64,000 nucleotides of DNA from Carposina sasakii (GCA_014607495.2 CP053169.1:9672001-9736000); one strand, 5' to 3'; positions 23,268-35,600 are shown, counted from the first letter of the stretch. Translations and numbers: made by a program. Notes: generated by a model from the letters alone, not told the origin.

Positions 23268-23373
23268 TTTTGAGCTCCAAACTCCAAGTAGAAGTACCCA
23301 ACGGGACTTGTTCACGGTTTTCACACGCACGAACACGAAACTTGCACTTAGATACCACAATTATGAGAAAACT
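23268..23373 (-). promoter_or_regulatory. Candidate initiator and 5'UTR exon on minus strand
   Basis: Read in reverse, an arthropod initiator TCAGT (23375-23371) is followed by a leader of the kind common in insect mRNAs (GTGAAAACCGTGAACAAG), ending at a good donor (CTCAAAA|GTGAGTATT, exon end 23268). The exon has no ATG-initiated frame, so it would be non-coding. The downstream partner is unknown; the THAP exon at 10997 is on the same strand and has an acceptor. Confidence 0.4.
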
Positions 23374-23479
23374 GAATGCTCTACACCACTACCTATTTGT
23401 TTTCTAGATCATACTATATGTTTTACAATAACTGACACGTTTATAGATTTCAGAAAGTCCATTGAACTGTTTCGTTGAA

Positions 23480-23900
23480 ATTTACGTCCAGCGAAAATTA
23501 TAAAGTACGGAGTGGCAACGCTGTGACGAAGTTTGTGTTTCTCGATTCGACCGGCAGAGCGCGCCGCCATCGGAGGGGGGCGGCACCGAGGGAGCGGTGG
23601 ACTGGGACGCTAGAAAGAGACGACGATATCGGACACCGTCGCGCAGCTCGGCTAGCAAGGGGACTGGCCACGTTCGCAGCATCGATACTTTTGTAATATT
23701 TTCACGATTTACCCATGGTGTTCTGTCGAAATAAGGATTGTTTCGATGGTGAAGATTTTAGCGGATGGTGGTGAGCGGTGCTTTGCGCCTGGTGACCTTT
23801 TCAGCATATCACGTCACCGCTGCGATAACACGAGGTCGTCGGTCGAGAGTGGGCGACGTTGCCAGCTCTCTCTCACTCAGGCATGCATTCGATGCCCACG
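23480..23900. other. GC/CpG-rich island, unassigned
   Basis: Locally high GC and CpG content (GAGGGGGGCGGCACCG, GACACCGTCGCGCAGC) stands out from AT-rich flanks and sits just upstream of the minus-strand initiator at 23373. It could be its promoter region. The short open frames are not convincing as proteins. Confidence 0.35.
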
Positions 23901-24290
23901 TTTCTACGGATTACGAAAGTCGGCAAAATCCCATGGCCCTTTACGAACTTGGAAATACCTATGTACTTACCTAGCTAAATACCTACGTTTTATATTAAAT
24001 TCTCTCCCCATTATAGTATAGCGCACTTCCTTCCATGCTACCAACGACATCTTTGTGACTCATGGTAATGCTGTCACGCATGTTCGATTTAAAACGAAAT
24101 ATCCACGTGGTAAATAAGTAGGTACCAACTTATTGAAATAACATTTCGCTTTACTTAGACTGGATTGGACCTCCTAAACCTGGAAAAAGCTGACCACGAA
24201 AACCGAGAGTAGGAATGAACGAGCAGTATACAACGACCTACTAGTTTTAATCGTTTTGAGAGCTAAGCTGATAGATATAGGTAGAATCTA

Positions 24291-24495
24291 TCTATACTAA
24301 TAATAATATTATAAAGCTGAATAGTTTGTTTGTTTGTTTGTTTGAACGCGCTAATCTCAGTACTGGTCTGATTTGAAAAATTCTTTCAGTGTTAGATAGC
24401 CCATTTAGGAAGGCTACAGTCTATACAACAACCTGCCCGGCTTCGCATGGCATGACAACGCCCCTCACGCGGACGAAGTCGTGGGCGGCTGCTAG
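24291..24495 (+). mobile_element. Non-autonomous Helitron with small deletions
   Basis: It runs from TCTATACTAATAATATTATA to GCTGCTAG. It matches the 38756 copy almost exactly except for missing short blocks (GAAC after CTCAG; about five bases within TTTACCAAGG). Confidence 0.85.
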
Positions 24496-24684
24496 TAGAT
24501 AGATACGTCCTACAGTACCTATGTATTGTACAGTACCTATCTTTTTAAAATTTTCCATTTATAAATTTATTAAATTAAACTATGTATGTACTTACTTATA
24601 GCTTATTTATTTACCAAGTAACGCTCAGATTTACGCCCGGAGTGACGCTCAAAAGTGATCGTCCTTGGCCACCTATATTAGTGA

Positions 24685-24785
24685 CTAGTGGACGCCCGCG
24701 ACTTCGTCCGCGTGGACTGTTTATTAAAATCGCTCCAGGCGTTTTACGTGAAAGAGTAACGAACGACATCCATCCATAGTAGGAT
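24685..24785 (-). mobile_element. Short Helitron, reverse
   Basis: The reverse 3' end is CTAGTGGACGCCCGCGACTT plus hairpin; the reverse 5' end is CATAGTAGGA. It is internally deleted to about 100 bp. Confidence 0.7.
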
Positions 24786-24969
24786 TGTGCTGTTTACAGT
24801 GCTGCTGACTTTGGCGTTGTTGTATATTGGTAGTATGATGTATAATTTTCTTTTTAAATAATTTCACAAACATCCGGCAGCTATCTGTCGTCATAGGAGC
24901 CTAACAAAAAGATAAGAGTATGCTAAGTAAGTCGATGTAGGAATACAGAATAGCAGGTACAGCCACAGC

Positions 24970-25395
24970 AGCCCCCCTAGCATGACCACGCATGGTGGAT
25001 ATCGTATCGTATGATATCGTATCGTCTTCTTACCAGCCGGGCTAGCACGACCACGTAAAGTAGATATACGATAAAGGCTTTCGTATCGTATCTATACCAC
25101 CATAATTATCGATTTCGCGAGCATAACCAATGGAACGATACGTTACATTAAGAGTTATCACGAGCAATGATACGATAATGATAAGAGCGAGATAACTTAA
25201 ACAAATGTTTCTAGAGTCAAAAAATATTTTTTTGTTTTTTTCAATTGTCGTTCATTCTTTTTTTTTCTTTTTTCCTTTTTGACACCAGATGTCATGTTAA
25301 CTGCTCTAACATGACCAGCGAAACACGATATTATAAACCTATTTATCGACTAGCTGTCAAAATACGATAGATATTAGCCGCCATGTTGAATGTTA
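24970..25395. repeat. Cluster of CATGACC-type MITE fragments
   Basis: Repeated words are CCCCCTAGCATGACCACGCA, GATATCGTATCGTA, ACGATAAA and TTTATCGAC. Intact-looking relatives occur at 37738-37893 and 57712-57862. Copies here overlap and are rearranged. Confidence 0.55.
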
Positions 25396-25402
25396 TCGAT
25401 TG

Positions 25403-25650
25403 TGACGGCCGATTGGTCTAGTAGGTAGTGACCCTGCCTACGACGCCATAGGTCCTGTGTTCGAATCCCGGTAGGTGCAAACATTGATATGATGAATATC
25501 GATGTTTGTTTCCGAGTCATGGATGTTTCTATACTTATATATGTGTTTATATACCATTGCTTAGTATCCACGACACAATACCTTATGGATCTTAATGTGG
25601 GACTAGGATAATGTGTTGTGTAGTGTGTGAATATTTATTTATTATTTAAA
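25403..25650 (+). mobile_element. tRNA-derived SINE, complete
   Basis: The tRNA-like head contains GGTCTAGTAGGTAGTGACC (A-box region) and TGTTCGAATCC (B box). The body includes CCGAGTCATGGATGTTTCTA and CTTATGGATCTTAATGTGGG, and the tail is AT-rich. Other copies: 21147 (truncated), 38010-38190 (-), 45200-45290 and 51594-51705 (-). Confidence 0.75.
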
Positions 25651-25652
25651 TA

Positions 25653-25735
25653 ATTGACCCTGTGGCTCAGTGGTAAGAGCGCTGGCACGGAATGCAGATT
25701 GGGTTCGATTCCCACCCGGGTGAGGAATTTTTTCC
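25653..25735 (+). repeat. tRNA-like SINE head
   Basis: It holds TGGCTCAGTGGTAAGAGC and GGGTTCGATTCCCACCCGGG, which resemble tRNA A and B boxes. The anticodon arm does not fold well and relatives at 27656, 54157 and 58005 share flanking sequence, so a SINE is preferred over a tRNA gene. Confidence 0.6.
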
Positions 25736-25769
25736 AATTCATGTCAAAATTCGATATTTTTAACATCAA

Positions 25770-26065
25770 AATACAGTCATGCTCGGCGCTATCGATAGTA
25801 ACCGATAGACATGCTCGCATTTTTAGCTATCATATCGTATCGCGTCGTGTAACGTTACCGGCATGGTTATGCTCGCTGTAACGATAAAATTCAACATGGT
25901 GGCTATATTTATCGTATTTTGACAGCTAGGTATCGATAAATTGACTTATCACATCGTGTAAAGCTGGCCGTGCTAGCCGGGCAAATTAAACATGGCGGCT
26001 ATATTAATACGATAAATCGGTCATATCATAACGTGTTTCGCAGGTCATGCTACTTGTGCAGGTAC
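25770..26065. repeat. Further CATGACC-type MITE fragments
   Basis: It contains GGTTATGCTCGCTGTAACGA, AACATGGTGGCTATATTTAT and TCGCAGGTCATGCTACTTGT, words shared with 37738-37893. Confidence 0.5.
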
Positions 26066-26798
26066 GGTACTTTTGAAATTCAATAAAAAATCTGCGAACT
26101 TAAACTCAATAAATATCTTTTGGTGGGCCTATTCGTTATTAGTTCAAATTTTGAAACTCTTGGTTTTTTAGTTTGTATGAATTATAATGGTAGCTAAAGC
26201 CTTTACCGAGCTAGGTGGCGTGCGCTGGAGGTGCACAAGCGAGGGAACTAATGGAAGTGGTATTTATGTGTATACCTCCCTCACTTTTATAGTTACTCCA
26301 ACAAATTTATTCACCCAATTCAACGTGTAAAGAAACTCTACTCAGTACCAACCAACCTAAATATTTATATAGGTACCTATAGGTAGTTAGCTACATAGAA
26401 AGTCCAAAAAGACATAACCTACGTTCAAAATTACACGACTAAAATGATTTCCGTTCCGGCACAACAGTTAGCTAAAATTTACATTACACAGTAGGTACCA
26501 GGCCAAAAACTGAAAATTGAGTTACGCCTGCCGGGATACAGCAATTACAAGTTGCGAGGGGCTGAAGGTCGCCCCATCCCCTGAGAGAGCTGGCAACAGC
26601 CCTATTGGATTACCGTATATATACCTACATTCGATAGGTAGGTGTTACTACCAAAATGGAACCTGAATCACGCTTCATCCGATATATTCGATGAAAGATT
26701 GACAGCAAAATTTATCATTAGCAGGCGAGGCGGTTTTTAATAGGAGAGAGACACATAGAAAGTAATGTGGTAGCGCCAATGAATTTTTGGTAGCGCAC
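26066..26798. other. Intergenic, repeat remnants
   Basis: Around 26516-26600 a GC-rich piece (GAGGGGCTGAAGGTCGCCCC) looks like a LINE tail. No gene is supported. Confidence 0.4.
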
Positions 26799-27655
26799 TA
26801 TTTTTTTTTTCTTAATCCATGACGGATAATTCATTAAAATTACAATCTAGCCTAATTAGACTAATAAGTAATTTTTATCTAACTTAAATTGCTAAACCGT
26901 GTAAAACTAAGAATGTGTCCATCTGCACTTTTCTTATTGTCACTATTAAGGGGAAGTCACTTTGTTCATGTGTTCTTTAAAATTTGCACATACTGCAATA
27001 TCACTAATTTAATGCACTAACTCAAAAGGTTTTCGATGGAGGTCGTCATTCCTTACATACCAGGGCGCGTTTACAATGCCCCGAAGTACATTATTTTGAA
27101 ATCTTTGTATCATCAGTGTATTGCTTTTTTTGGTACAGCCCCAAAGCTGAATACCATAAGTCCATACAGGCATAAGGACTTGTTTGTATAAAAGTAGTTT
27201 GGTGTGTACCAATAACGAAGAATACTTTCCAAGTAACCAGTACATCTTCCTATAGCGAAGCTGCAACTCTTCGCGTTTCTTTTTGACGTGGGCTTTCCAG
27301 CGAAGCTTTGCGTCCAGAGTCATGCCCAAATACTTGGCTGTGTTTTCGTATGGTATTATTTTGCCATTTATTAATACTGGATGATAATTGAATCTCTTGT
27401 TTGTAAAGTCTATATGAACGGGTTTAGCTTTATTCGCCATTTTTTTGTCCACTGGAACAAGGTGTTGATGGCAGTTTGCACTTTTTCTACTGCTTGCGCA
27501 TGAGTATCCGCCGTAGCCATTATAGCTGTGTTATATGCGAATGTAGCAATGGTGCTGTTTTCTAAATGTGGGATATCACAGGTATATAGTAGACACAGGA
27601 CCGGACCGAAAACACTACCTTGTGGTACTCCAGCGCACAAAATAGTTGATAGCAA
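26799..27655 (-). pseudogene. 5'-truncated Jockey-type LINE reverse-transcriptase fragment
   Basis: Two minus-strand frames overlap with a shift near 27430. The upstream part carries CAGVPQGSVFGPVLCLLYT and FAYNTAIMA where the catalytic FADD/YADD should be, so the active-site aspartates are lost. The downstream part carries NTAKYLGMTLDAKLRWKAH and LLYKQVLMPVWTYGIQLWG, the usual thumb and C-terminal blocks. A T-run at about 26801-26813 is the poly-A tail in reverse. This is a dead insertion. Confidence 0.85.
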
Positions 27656-27740
27656 ACATTGTACATAAGATTTGAACTCACGACCTTTCGCATTCCGTGC
27701 ATCGCTCTAACCAACTGAGCTATCGGGTCTCCTAATATTT
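27656..27740 (-). repeat. tRNA-like SINE head, reverse
   Basis: The reverse strand reads GACCCGATAGCTCAGTTGGT and GTCGTGAGTTCAAATC. It abuts the truncated 5' end of the LINE fragment. Confidence 0.6.
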
Positions 27741-29304
27741 AATTTAATTTTATATCACTGTCTAAAATACCAAAAATTCATAAAATCTTAATAAATATAA
27801 AGTTTCATCACTATTTGTTCAGTCGTTTCGTGGAGAAAAGTTACCGTACGTCTTAAACAGAGGAATGGTTAATTTTATATTTATACATAGATGAACTGGA
27901 TTAAATGAATAAATGAATCCCTTAGTACCCTACTCCACCAGTAGATACTCGTAATTAACCTAAAACATCCTATGAAAACAACAAAATCCTACCATCTAAG
28001 AATGCAAAAGTTTTCGCGTCTATCTATTCTATTTCGTATATCTACATAGAGTCATAGACATCTATCTACCAACATAGTAGGCCTGTTTTGCAAGTTGAGA
28101 GTTGGACAAACTGAGGAGCGAGCTCGCCGCGTGTCGGATCGATAGCCCGACGTTGCCGCTCCGTGCAACGCGGGACCACACTTGCACCGTTTATTTTTAT
28201 CGGTTGTTGCCAATCAATTATGTCGAGGAATAATGACACCTGCCGCGAATTCCGTTGTAACACAAATACTACATTCGCGACAATGTTATGTAGTAAACAT
28301 GATTGCACTTAACGGTCTTGTTATAATAGTAATTCCTATAGAGTAGTTCTGATGAAATCCGTCCCAAAACGCTTGCTTATTGGATTGAAAGTACCTAGGT
28401 ACCTGCCTATCAATTAGATTGGTTTTATTTTATTCAGTTCATTTCACATTAACAACAGCTACACACTAAAGCTATATTCTTCCCTATAAAACAGAAAACA
28501 GCCTTTAATAATCGGTACCCGTTCCAAAAGTTATATTCTAATTCTTACTTGAAACTAGTTCTCTAGTCGAAAAAAAGATATTCTTAATGTAGTCAGAAGT
28601 TCAGAGGCTCAGCAGTATAGAAACAAGCTCCAACTTATACCTACCTACTAATTTAAAATAAATCTAACTATGTACCTATGTACCTACTTACCTAGTATTT
28701 ATACTTTTTTAGCGTGGATCATGCAGTTTTCGAGAACACAGACATGTGTGTATATCGGTAAAAAGAAAATCTTTTCTAAGATGAGTTTTCTGAAAGAAAT
28801 GTATTTTTGCCTGTGCCATAAAGAAAGGCGCCAGTAGTACCTTGGGTTAGATATAAAGAGTACCTAGGTATTACGTATAACAAAGTACAATGATATGATG
28901 TGGGACTCTGGGGTTGGTGGAGACGTGGCTTAATGGAATGATTCCGTTAAGCTGTCTCCAGCACTAAGTATACAATGTAAAACCTAATTTATCTCCAGAT
29001 GCCGTAAAAAACACCCTCGTTTATAGCGGCCAGTTACAATTATGTAGGGATAACACGTAACTAGGGTAGAAACATAGTAGATACTGACTGTACCTAACCT
29101 AATTAGTACTCGTAGGTAATGCACACTCGTCAGATACAATTACATACAAAATAATATTTGTAATTTTTTTTATTGTAAAGTATCAAATCTATTCGGATGG
29201 TCTCCAAATTTTCTAGCGGGGTTGCCACATTTTTTAAACTTCCCTAAAATTGTGGAAGTTATTTATTGTGTGCCTGCCTTAGTTGCTTCATAAATAAAGA
29301 ATAA
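27741..29304. other. Intergenic, no gene supported
   Basis: 28085-28290 is locally GC-richer and open on the minus strand for about 80 codons, but it lacks motifs or clear splice sites. A small stem (GGAGACGTGGCTTAATGGAA with its inverse) lies near 28919-28965. Confidence 0.4.
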
Positions 29305-30066
29305 CGGACAGAGTGTTGTGACTACACAGAGTGAAGCATTCATAGTAAGCTCAGCAACGATATTTCATGGAGTAGGGATGCGTATTGACGCGTTATTAGA
29401 CACACACATACAAACCATAGTAAGCTTGGTGCCTACTGGAAAATACGCACACATGCCTAACGCGCCGCCATTTCGGTGCTTCAATCTGTGCAGTGACAGC
29501 ATTACGTCCGTTGTTCTTTATACGTTCATGATATCAAACTTATTTCTACATACCTACTTCATAGTTGGATTTTAAAAACTTTGTCTTCCAAACTTAAGTT
29601 TACTGAATAATTCAAGATGTAAGCTGAGAACGCTAGCGGCACCTACATATTACATATTTAGTAGGTGTCTTAGGTAGGTATGTAGTAGTACATACACCAA
29701 TATGACCTAGAATTCATTTCATAGAATAAATTCTATGCTTGATTTCGGAACCAACATATTTTGTATGCAGGAACACAGATAATGTAAACATACACATAGA
29801 AACTAACGCCATCATTCAAACGAACTATTTATACTATAGGCGGACAGAGTGTTGTGACTACACAGAGTGAAGCATACATAGCAGCTCGGCAACGATATTC
29901 CATGGAGTAGGGATGTGTATTGACGCGTTATCCACCCACACATACAACACGTAGTAAGCTCGGCCCTACTGGAAAATACGCTACACGTCCAACGCGCCGC
30001 CATTTCGGTGCTTCAATCTGTGCAGTGTGACAGCATTACGTCCGTTGTTCTTTATCGTTCATGACT
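29305..30066 (+). repeat. Two direct copies of a ~230-bp repeat
   Basis: 29305-29535 and 29841-30066 both run from CGGACAGAGTGTTGTGACTA through GCGCCGCCATTTCGGTGCTT to GTCCGTTGTTCTTTA. They are about 536 bp apart and differ by scattered changes. No ORF is conserved between them. Confidence 0.8.
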
Positions 30067-30128
30067 ATAGGTATTATTGTGCCTTATCTTGGAAAAAGTA
30101 AAACTACACCATAAAAACTAACATTTAT

Positions 30129-30289
30129 TTATCGACGGTCATTCTGTCTCTCTGATCGGTTGATGTAAGCAGTAGGGTTGTCATGGGCGGGGCGCTGGAG
30201 ACGGCCAGGCGCGGGCGGAGGGGGAGGCCTCGTCACCTGGATCTGTATCCTCTCGGGCTGGATCACCAGGTCTTGACGAGGCGGCATTG
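30129..30289 (-). CDS. Candidate terminal coding exon, Pro-rich, unknown gene
   Basis: On the minus strand a good acceptor (TCTTATTCCAG at 30290) opens an exon of about 53 codons that ends in TAA at 30129, and AATAAA overlaps the bases just after the stop. The product has IQPERIQIQVTRPPPPPAP and a basic, polar C-terminus (NRSERQNDRR). The local GC rise and acceptor/stop/polyadenylation-signal order support a last exon. Upstream exons, expected at higher coordinates, were not found before the HSPBP1 gene. I do not recognise the protein. Confidence 0.4.
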
Positions 30290-31120
30290 CTGGAATAAGA
30301 GATTGTGTTCTCACTTTACTTTTATTTAACGGAGAAAGAAAGCACTATGGATACTTTTTGTTGCATGTAAAGTATTTCGCTTGTTGTAATCGACATGTAT
30401 GACAATTTGTAGATGACCCATGCCATTACTGCTAATTAAATTGATATATAACCATAGAGAACGTATACATATACGTGGTTAAACGAAAATAAGTACTTAA
30501 GATTCGGTAAAATTAAACGATTTAAACTGTATTAGTGAGATTATGCCCAATATTTTGTGTCTAGAACAGAAAGAAATACAAGATACAGCTTCGTTCGACG
30601 TCCCTTCTTTACTTTAGTCAATAGGTAGGTAGGTAGATGCTGTGAGTAGCCAGGTGCGAGCTGTCTTTATTACTTTAGTAGGGAGGTACTACTTTGTTAT
30701 TCAATCAATATAATTTATTTTGCAGCTTTCCTAAGGATTTTTACGAATCGTGAGATACACTAATGCGATTAGTACATTAGAACCTACACCAATATACTCT
30801 CGTATTTTTGCTTACCTTGTGTTAGTTTTTCTAAAAGGTATCTATTGTTTTTAGCACTTTTATCTATAACTATATATTTATAATTAAACACTGTTTTTAG
30901 GACTTGATTTAGTAAATATTAACTAGTGGAGCTTGTGATTCACATTTATTATTTAAATGTATCATTATAATACCACAACACCACCCATGTTTATCTCATA
31001 TCTTCACTTATCTCCATGATAAATTGTAAGATAAAGCGTATTTATCCCTTTGTTTTGACACAAATACCTATCTAGTTTCATATTACATTTTACAACAACA
31101 TTATACATGATTTTTGAATA
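30290..31120. other. Intergenic, nothing recognised
   Basis: AT-rich sequence without a supported ORF. If the minus-strand exon at 30129 is real, this would be intron. Confidence 0.45.
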
Positions 31121-31258
31121 CCCGAGAAGGGTTGGCGTCAGGCAGGCAGCCGACTGTAAGAACACATGCCAAAACGTTGGCAATATGCGTTTCGAAAGAA
31201 ACCACCAGGATGCGCTAACCTTATTAAATAATGGGATAAGGGCAGGAAGATGATGAAC
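31121..31258 (+). repeat. Short interspersed repeat
   Basis: It runs from GAAGGGTTGGCGTCAGGCAG through ACATGCCAAAACGTTGGCAA to GGGCAGGAAGATGATGA. A second copy lies at about 51798-51914 in intron 7 of protease A. Confidence 0.6.
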
Positions 31259-31735
31259 AAAATTATAAAATGATTTTCTAAGATTGTATAAATAAATAGT
31301 ACGAAGAGTATGTTTGGTTAAGGCGCTGTTATTAGACAAAAGAGGCATTTTAGAATATATAAGAGAGAGTATAGAGAATATATAATATGTAGAGAATATA
31401 TAAATAATAGTAATATACTTGTCCTCCAATTTTTGGAAGTTTTTAGCTAACGTAAAAACTCAATTACTTAGAAAATTCTCGATAGTATTTTGATTTGAAA
31501 ATTTGCTTTTTGTCTTTCTTTTAAGTCAAATAACTTGAAAACTATTATGAATATGAACACGAAATTTGCTTAGTTGTATAGCGCTTTATCAAATTTAGTT
31601 TGTGGCAAAAGTACTTTTTTTGTAAAATTTGTAGATAATTAACAATTAATTAAAAACCAAATATTGTGCTGGTTGCGGGAGCGCCCCGCTATACGTCTAC
31701 CTCACTCCCTCATTAGGTGTTTGAGGGAATGAGGT

Positions 31736-32280
31736 AGTCTTGGGCATACTAGTTCACAAGTGCGCTCAGTTTAGTTCGCCGCTACTAAACGAACTAGGTC
31801 GTTCTTCTAGTTCGTTAGTTCATCTGTTCCTAGCTCGAACTTAGACTGATCCGATTACATCGTTCGCTCCGCGTTTTAGTACGGTTCCTGCTACATGCGA
31901 CAACTAGTTCGTCAGTTCCTAGCTCGGATTAGACCGATCCGATCACATCGTTCGCTCGTTTTAACTCTTTTCCTGCAACATGCGACAATATTTATGGCAT
32001 GCTTTTAACCTCTAAAAATTGCAAAAACTTCTTAATTAATGAATATTCATAAAAATATTGATGTAATAAAATAACCCTTTACCTATGTTTTCGCCTTTTA
32101 TATGTTTAGCTGTCCCGTGCGTGACGATCTTAGTTCAGTCGACGTCAATCTCGTTCATTCGCCACGAACTAACGAACTATGAAATGGGGAATGAAGGAAG
32201 TTCGCGTAGTTCACCTGTAGGAGCGCTCTTTTGACCTAGTTCGTTCGCGAACTACACAAACTACATAAGAGCGCTTTAAA
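31736..32280. repeat. Palindrome-rich element with CGAACTA words
   Basis: It has many inverted copies of CGAACTAG/CTAGTTCG, with AGTGCGCTC near the left end and AAGAGCGCT near the right end. It looks like a non-autonomous DNA element, but the termini and target duplication are not clear. Confidence 0.45.
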
Positions 32281-32661
32281 ATGAGTAGACACAGTAAAAA
32301 ATAAATTAAATATAAATGACACTTTAATATTGGCTGTTTATTTTAATTTGCTCTCTATTTTATGATAACAATATGTCATTGTCAATTAAATTTGACACAA
32401 TTTTGATTTTGACATTGACTTTTAAACACATGGTTACTACGCTTTGATGGTTTTTCTCGTGTTTTTCTAATAATGTTTTCATTTTATTCCGGATTCTTCT
32501 CTAAAGTTCTAGTTAATAAAGCGTCTTTATGAGTAATTCTGTCGCAATAGAAATATAGGGTGTATATTCAGCAAGTGTTTGAAGTTGATTCATATTACAT
32601 TGAAGCTATCGTTGTTTTCCTCATCTTGTTAGTTGCTGCTTGCTGCGATATAAAATTGAAT

Positions 32662-35600
32662 ATGGGATCCAATAATCCTTCAAGTAATCCAAATCCAATT
32701 GCGGGAGCTATAACATATCCAAGCCGTAATGAAGATGTACATAGGGTACCTATCCAGCCAAGACAACCCAGAAACCTGCAGGTTTGTTTTTTCTAATGCC
32801 ATTTTAGTTTAATATTAATATCTACCTATCTATTTGAAACGTAATTTAATGAGCACCTATTTTTATTATTCCAGGGTCTACTCAGATTTGCCATGGAAGC
32901 CACTAAAGCTGAAGATGCACCAGGCAATTCTGATTTAGGACCAATGGATGAAGAGGTAAATGAACCTAATTTCAACAAATGATATTAAGTTTACTTTTTA
33001 TTTTTATTGTAATATAAAAATGTGAAGGCTACTGTAGGTCTACAGCTAGACATTTCTAGACATCCATAATCTTTAAAACTCAAAAGCAAGTCAGCTAGTA
33101 ACTTATCACTGATAATGTAGTTTTTGTTAACTGATGCAGATATTTATTGAGATTTTATTATTTATTCTACATGTTAAATGTAACCTCGATATCCACAAGA
33201 CAGGCAATAGCCTAATGTGGGTATCAATGCTAACATATGTAAAATTTAATCTGCTGCAGTGTACACGAATAAATAATTATTTATAATTTATGTGTAATAA
33301 TAACATTAATAACCAGATAATGTGTGTACATTTAAATAAATAAATAAGTACTAAAGGTGCCTCTAGGATTGTCATTGCGAAATCTTGATCCTCCAGTTCT
33401 AGCTACTCCATTTTCAGGAACACATCTGTGTATGCTAATGGTCCTAAATTTAGTATTAAAATGTTTTGGGAGAATACCTACAAGTGTTTAAATAATGTGA
33501 AATGATTTAGAAGGGCCTACTAATATTCATAGCTGTTCTTCTCCAGAGACTGACTCTGGAGAAGGACAGCTAGAGATAGAACACTATGGTGTACTCTAGG
33601 GGAGGCCTTTGCCAAGGGCAAGCTGGCAAAGATTAGTTAAGCGAAACACTATTGATACTTTTTTTCTATGTTTGTATTTGTTAGTCAGTAATAAAGGCAT
33701 ATTTTATTTTTATTTATTTTATTTTACTAATATTCATGACTATACAATATTCCAGCGAAGAAAATTCCTGGAAGAGGCATTAAAGAGTCTCACAGTGGAC
33801 CTGGCCAAGGTGATGCAGGATTCCATCAAAGTCCTCTCGGATACGGAGAAGATACATGCAATAAAAGTTGATCAGCCCATCCCTGAAGATGTGAGGTCCA
33901 GCTTCAACAACCTTCTTGAATTCATTGATGATATTGATGTAGCTAACGGTGAGTTAGTTAAGTAGTGAAATTTTTTATGAGAAATTGATATAGACTATAA
34001 TATAGTAGTTTGCTGGTTTTAAGCATGTGTTTTAAAGTCTGGTCTGGGCTAGTGCTTAAAGGAAATAGGTATTATTAATAACAAATACAAACAATGTGTT
34101 AGTAGCTCTTAAACTTACATATATAATCACAGCTTTATCCTTTACGGGGTAGGCAGAGCACCAAGGCCAGATAGAACCACATGGTGCCACTTCTGACCAA
34201 TTTTGAGGGTATAGTTGAGATGTACAAGTTCGGTTAGTGTGACAGGTGGTCAGCCCATCGCCTACAAAACACCAAGACCCTCTTGTCCCTATTGACTTGT
34301 ACAGTATGCCCGGGAAGAGAAGCAGCTGTAGTATTATAAATTTTTATTCACTCCAAGAGCAGCATAGAAGCTCTTAAACTTATGTGTTGGTTATAATGTA
34401 TTGCTAGGGTATGTGTACATACATATATTTTTTAGTACTTATATCAGATTGAGACACAGACTTTCACTAGTTATTTAATACAAAATATTCTATTAAATTG
34501 ATAACTTCAATTTCTCATCAGGGTTGGATGTCAGGTAGGCAAATCTAGCTCTCTTCAACTTAGTCATGTGAGTTTATAACAGATAGTTGATGACTTTGTC
34601 ACACATGTTCCAGATTTCCAAAAATTGGGCGGCTTCGCAATATTTCCAGTGTGCTACGGGTGTGAGAACCCGGAGGTTCGGGCTCTAGCCAGTTCAGTTC
34701 TGGCAGAGTTATGCCAGAACAACCCGTACTACCAGACACGGGTGCTGGAGGTGGGGCTGCTAAATGTGCTGCTAAACTTGCTGGGTACGGAGCAAGGGTC
34801 TGCTCTGGCTAAGTGCCTGTATGCGGTTTCATGTGAGTAATCATTTCTAATTTATTTTATTTTAATTTTTTTTATTTCATAGGTCAATGATGTGCCACCA
34901 ACTGTACAATTTTTTATAAATAGAAAAAATAGTCCTGGCAGCTGATGGATCAACGCACAGTCTAAAACAGTTGACATTTTTATTGATACCATTGCTTAGT
35001 GTGTATGATACTAGACCTTAGTTAGTTAGGTTAATAAATGGTCCCTAGTTATACATATAAATAAACCTACCTCTTGAATCACTCTATTAAAAAAAACCGC
35101 ACCAAAATCCGTTGCGTAGTTTTAAAGATCTAAGTAACTATAAGGACAGACAGACAGCAGGACTTTGTTTGTTAGCAAATTAAAGGAATATTTTTGCTAG
35201 AGCTATGATACTCAAAAATACACTAAATTCAAATTCAATCTTTTATTCAACATGAAAGCATTAACACTCATTTGTTGGTTGTAATTTTTTTTTATATGTT
35301 ACTTTTTACGTTCGCCCCCCAAAATGAAACTGACATGGAGGTGAAATTAAATAAGACAAAGAAAATGTTTCGCAAAAATTTCAATTTGGCAACTAGGTAA
35401 GGACTGTTTTGAGGTTGTTTCAAAAGTGTCTTGATCATGGGTTCTGTAGAACTTATTATTCTGTCCTACCCCTAAGGTGCATGTCGCGAGTTCACGCCGG
35501 CATGTCGCGAGTTGACGGCGCAGGGGGGCTGCGCTGCGCTCGCGACGCTGCTGCGATGTGACGACGACGCCGCACGGACCAAGGTCGCCTTCTTCATCAG

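Noticed and set aside
23475..24021. Plus-strand ORFs in the GC-rich island
   Set aside because: Arg-rich translation of a CpG-rich region without conserved motif or splice sites; a promoter region is more likely.
31004..31429. 141-codon minus-strand ORF, considered as upstream exon of the 30129 exon
   Set aside because: It overlaps the repeat shared with 51798 and its composition is that of AT-rich non-coding DNA.
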